In this document: positions 6,315 through 8,276 of the stretch, piece by piece
How positions within the stretch are numbered: position 1 is the first letter of the stretch
Layout: each line of letters begins with the position of its first letter
NCBI GenBank assembly: GCA_964613035.1
Contig: CAZTFQ010000028.1
Span: 1 to 8,276 of the forward strand
Length of the DNA: 8,276 nucleotides
Direction: 5' to 3'
From: CAVIQK01 sp964613035
GTDB lineage: Bacteria; Bacillota; Clostridia; Christensenellales; DTU072
Program-made: the position numbers and the translations under genes
The notes under the pieces: generated by a model
Seen by the model: the letters and a program-made list of their open reading frames with translations, nothing else
Database searches by the model: none
Told to the model about the DNA's origin: nothing

Positions 6315-7112
6315 TCACTTTCTTTTTATCTTTTTACCTTTTATCCGTTTGCAAAAACTAGCGCCTATTTTATCCATTGTCAATGACAATATTGTTAAAG
6401 CCATCAAAACCCCGATTGCAATCGCGATTATTGTAATGACATAATGTTCATTTCCTCCCGATTTTATCAGATCTCCGATACTTATTATTACCGGCACTAC
6501 AGACATCGCGCTTATAATTGCCAATACACGATTTGTCGTTTTCTCCGATTGAGTATTAATTTTTTTATATATAATGTCTATGGAATTATCGAGAAATTCA
6601 AAACTCTCTTCAAGCTCAAGCCATTCTAAATCCTTTTTATAAATAGTCTGATAAATACTCCTCATCGAAACCGTTTTAAAACAATATCTACTTTTAAAGA
6701 TTAAATATTGATTATATATTTCCTCTATTCCGTGCGTTTTACACATAGAACATTCGGATGTTTGCAACATTTTTATTTTAGCGGAAAACAATTGGAAATA
6801 GTACACCTGATGCAATGTAAAAATGTAACTTAAGTACGAATGTTGTGCAATATAGTTCGCATTACTATCCATATACTTACGCGTGTCTTGATCATTGATA
6901 GACTCCCTATTCAGCATACATAAAACGCCGCTGCCGTTAATACTAGACGATACGCTAATATGTTTTAGAATTTTATGTTGTACATCATCGGATTCATATT
7001 GTCCGTCTGAAGATATAAACATACTTCTACCCGTCACCCATCCCAAAATAGGACTGTCTTTCGGCGAACGCTCCGACTTCAAAAACAAACTGGTGAAGCC
7101 GATACATCCCAT
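6315..7112 (-). CDS. Unknown protein with two C-terminal membrane helices (probable C-terminal part of a split gene)
   Basis: 265 residues as read from the ATG at 7112; function not recognised. Visible parts: an N-terminal region with GWVTGRSMFIS at 24-34; an aromatic-rich helix around 93-113 (YLSYIFTLHQVYYFQLFSAK); Cys121 and Cys124 as CxxC; a long charged helical stretch (about 155-195); then two hydrophobic segments at about 196-216 and 223-246 joined by a short loop (DLIKSGGNEHY), and a Lys/Arg-rich tail. A long helix followed by two closely spaced membrane spans is CorA-like in topology, but the GMN loop motif of CorA is absent. The start is weak: GAAGG directly abuts ATG, leaving no ribosome binding spacing. 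The frame stays open upstream for 8 codons to a TAA overlapping the end of orfA. It is probably the rest of orfA after a one-base frameshift. Base composition is clearly AT-rich. Confidence 0.75.
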   Translation of the reverse strand: MGCIGFTSLFLKSERSPKDSPILGWVTGRSMFISSDGQYESDDVQHKILKHISVSSSINGSGVLCMLNRESINDQDTRKYMDSNANYIAQHSYLSYIFTLHQVYYFQLFSAKIKMLQTSECSMCKTHGIEEIYNQYLIFKSRYCFKTVSMRSIYQTIYKKDLEWLELEESFEFLDNSIDIIYKKINTQSEKTTNRVLAIISAMSVVPVIISIGDLIKSGGNEHYVITIIAIAIGVLMALTILSLTMDKIGASFCKRIKGKKIKRK

Positions 7113-7129
7113 CCTTCGTTCTGTATCGA

Positions 7130-8035
7130 CTACGTTTTATCGACATTTTCGATTTCGTCTATATTGTTGTTTTCATCGGGACGTTCCTCCGTATCATCAT
7201 TGGATTTAGCCCTAAAATGTACATAATCATCATTGATTTTCTTTGGCAAGACTACGTCGTACAACTTGTTCATAGCGATTTTTGCATGAGTATCTCTCAT
7301 TAATTTCGTATACATCGTAAAAAAGTCCTTCTCGGCGAAATATTTCGAGTCCGAAGTTAGCAATGAAAAGAAAAAACTGACGAAGCCTACCCCCGTAGAA
7401 AAAAGATATACCCTTACGTAATCGAGTCTTAGTCTTAAATCATTCCACCCTAGTCCAAAAATTCTCGTAGAATCGTTATATTTCCAGGGAGACTTTTGAT
7501 CTTTATGACTATTCTCAATTTCGGACAAGTCAAACCTCGGATCATCGCTCGCTTTTATATACTTACATATACATTTGAGCTCGGTCTTTTTACACCCGCA
7601 GAGCCCTTCTCGCTTATTATCCTTATCTTTATCGGAGCAGTCGACGTTGTATGCCTTGAGAACCTCTGTATCAATCTGCGTATTCTCATTGAAAATGCTA
7701 CCCGGGTTAGCCTTATGTTTTTCGTCTAAAAATCCCGCTTCCGATAAAGCGCCGTCGTAAGTATCAAAAAGCACCGCTTGATCTTTTTTAGAAAGTTTAT
7801 CGATAACTTTGTTATGTATAGGATATATAAGAGTAATAGTATTACTTAGTTGAGGCTTCTCGGAAGCTTCTTCCTTACAATTGTTGATATCGGAGCTGAC
7901 GAACAGCTCTAGCGTTTTGTCCGATTCGGCAGGCTTATTATCGCTTTGATCCTTCTTACGAGCATTTACGTTCTCTTCACCAGTCTTCTTCCGAGGTGCA
8001 GTTTTATAATTTTTCTTATTATGATTATTTCTCAT
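7130..8035 (-). CDS. Unknown protein orfA (probable N-terminal part of a split gene with orfB)
   Basis: 301 residues, function not recognised. The first 60 or so residues are very polar and Lys/Asn/Glu-rich, likely disordered. Residues 64-130 look folded (NTITLIYPIHNKVIDKLSKK). Cysteines 146, 148, 155 and 157 form a CxC-x6-CxC cluster that could bind a metal. A hydrophobic block at about 206-226 (YVRVYLFSTGVGFVSFFF) reads as beta-strands with a TGVG turn more than as a membrane span. The acidic tail ends at TAG. The start has AGGGAG (complement of 8045-8050) 9 nt upstream. It lies 48 nt after the upstream gene and 17 nt before orfB, all on one strand. One extra A in the AAAA run near its end would join it to orfB as a single protein of about 570 residues. 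Composition is AT-rich, unlike the flanking genes, suggesting acquired DNA. Confidence 0.8.
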   Translation of the reverse strand: MRNNHNKKNYKTAPRKKTGEENVNARKKDQSDNKPAESDKTLELFVSSDINNCKEEASEKPQLSNTITLIYPIHNKVIDKLSKKDQAVLFDTYDGALSEAGFLDEKHKANPGSIFNENTQIDTEVLKAYNVDCSDKDKDNKREGLCGCKKTELKCICKYIKASDDPRFDLSEIENSHKDQKSPWKYNDSTRIFGLGWNDLRLRLDYVRVYLFSTGVGFVSFFFSLLTSDSKYFAEKDFFTMYTKLMRDTHAKIAMNKLYDVVLPKKINDDYVHFRAKSNDDTEERPDENNNIDEIENVDKT

Positions 8036-8083
8036 CGATTCGTACTCCCTTTTATTCTCTTTTGTAAAATGTATGTTTTTCGC

Positions 8084-8276
8084 TTACAATTTTTTGACGT
8101 ACTTGACGTAGCCTTCTTTATCCGAGCTCTCCGCTAGCGTAAAGCTATCCGTGATATAACTATCGACCGTCAGTCCCTCTTTAACGTACACCGTCTCGGC
8201 ATATTTTAATAAGAAGCTATTAGAAGAATCGAGTCCTGATGTCTCGCTAGAATCTATCACGACTGTCTTAAGTCCG
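8084..8276 (-). CDS. C-terminal 63 residues of a probable BspA-type surface protein (cut by the window edge)
   Basis: An open frame enters from the right edge and ends at TAA (complement of 8084-8086). The visible end includes VVIDSSETSGLDSS, YAETVYVKEGLTVDSYIT and SSDKEGYVKYVKKL. From memory of the family, this kind of ending (a short strand, an A-T-YVK-GL-V-SYIT segment, then SSDK-GYVKYVK) closes BspA-like LRR_5 surface proteins of gut Firmicutes; I could not check this. Codon use is more GC-rich than in the two AT-rich genes that follow, matching the chromosomal background. No terminator is seen after it, so orfA may be cotranscribed. The bulk of the protein is outside the window. Confidence 0.6.
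   Translation of the reverse strand, partial: GLKTVVIDSSETSGLDSSNSFLLKYAETVYVKEGLTVDSYITDSFTLAESSDKEGYVKYVKKL

Noticed and set aside
8036..8083. A promoter for orfA (TTGTAA-17-TACAAA)
   Set aside because: Each box matches only 4 of 6 consensus bases, and the -35 overlaps the upstream stop codon; too weak to call.
1..8276. CRISPR array, transposase, integrase or insertion-sequence ends
   Set aside because: No regularly spaced direct repeats, no recombinase motifs and no paired terminal inverted repeats were seen on either strand.

Overview
The window looks like chromosomal DNA of a gut-type Clostridia/Firmicutes bacterium, probably uncultured. This is inferred from Firmicutes-style ribosomal and elongation-factor sequences, strong AGGAG-type ribosome binding sites, sigma-A type promoters with 17-bp spacers, and BspA/InlB-type surface lipoproteins. 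Every gene that can be supported lies on the minus strand, so transcription runs from right to left.

Left part (1-3681): the str operon in classical order, rpsL (S12), rpsG (S7), fusA (EF-G), tuf (EF-Tu, cut off by the window edge). It starts at a perfect-consensus promoter (3653-3681) followed by a long structured leader of about 190 nt. A perfect 22-bp palindrome lies between rpsL and rpsG. A terminator-like hairpin with a U-run lies between rpsG and fusA, and tuf has its own promoter. Two residues stand out. S12 carries Arg at position 88, where most bacteria have Lys. The EF-Tu fragment reads DCPVH instead of the near-invariant DCPGH in the G3 loop.

Middle (3732-6072): one 723-residue lipoprotein gene with a lipobox, InlB/Flg_new-like beta repeats and BspA-type leucine-rich repeats, ending at a probable terminator. 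Its promoter has an unbroken run of ten C (G on the coding strand) between the -35 and -10 boxes. This is the arrangement of phase-variable promoters.

Intergenic region 6073-6314: a compact candidate small-RNA gene. A perfect TTGACA-17-TATAAT promoter (6272-6300) is followed about 130 nt later by a clean intrinsic terminator (6132-6159), with no credible ORF between. The predicted RNA contains a stretch complementary, with one mismatch in 20, to the conserved 5' end of 16S rRNA, and a second block that also matches the complement of the 16S 5' region. It could be an antisense/mimic RNA or a decayed rRNA fragment. This is the most unusual item in the window.

Right part (6315-8276): a visibly AT-richer two-gene segment of unknown function (orfA 7130-8035, orfB 6315-7112). 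The second ends in two membrane helices, and the pair looks like one CorA-like-topology protein split by a one-base frameshift. Beyond it, the last 63 codons of another gene (8084-8276) look like the tail of a second BspA-type surface protein. The AT-rich pair therefore sits between two surface-protein genes, as an insertion would.
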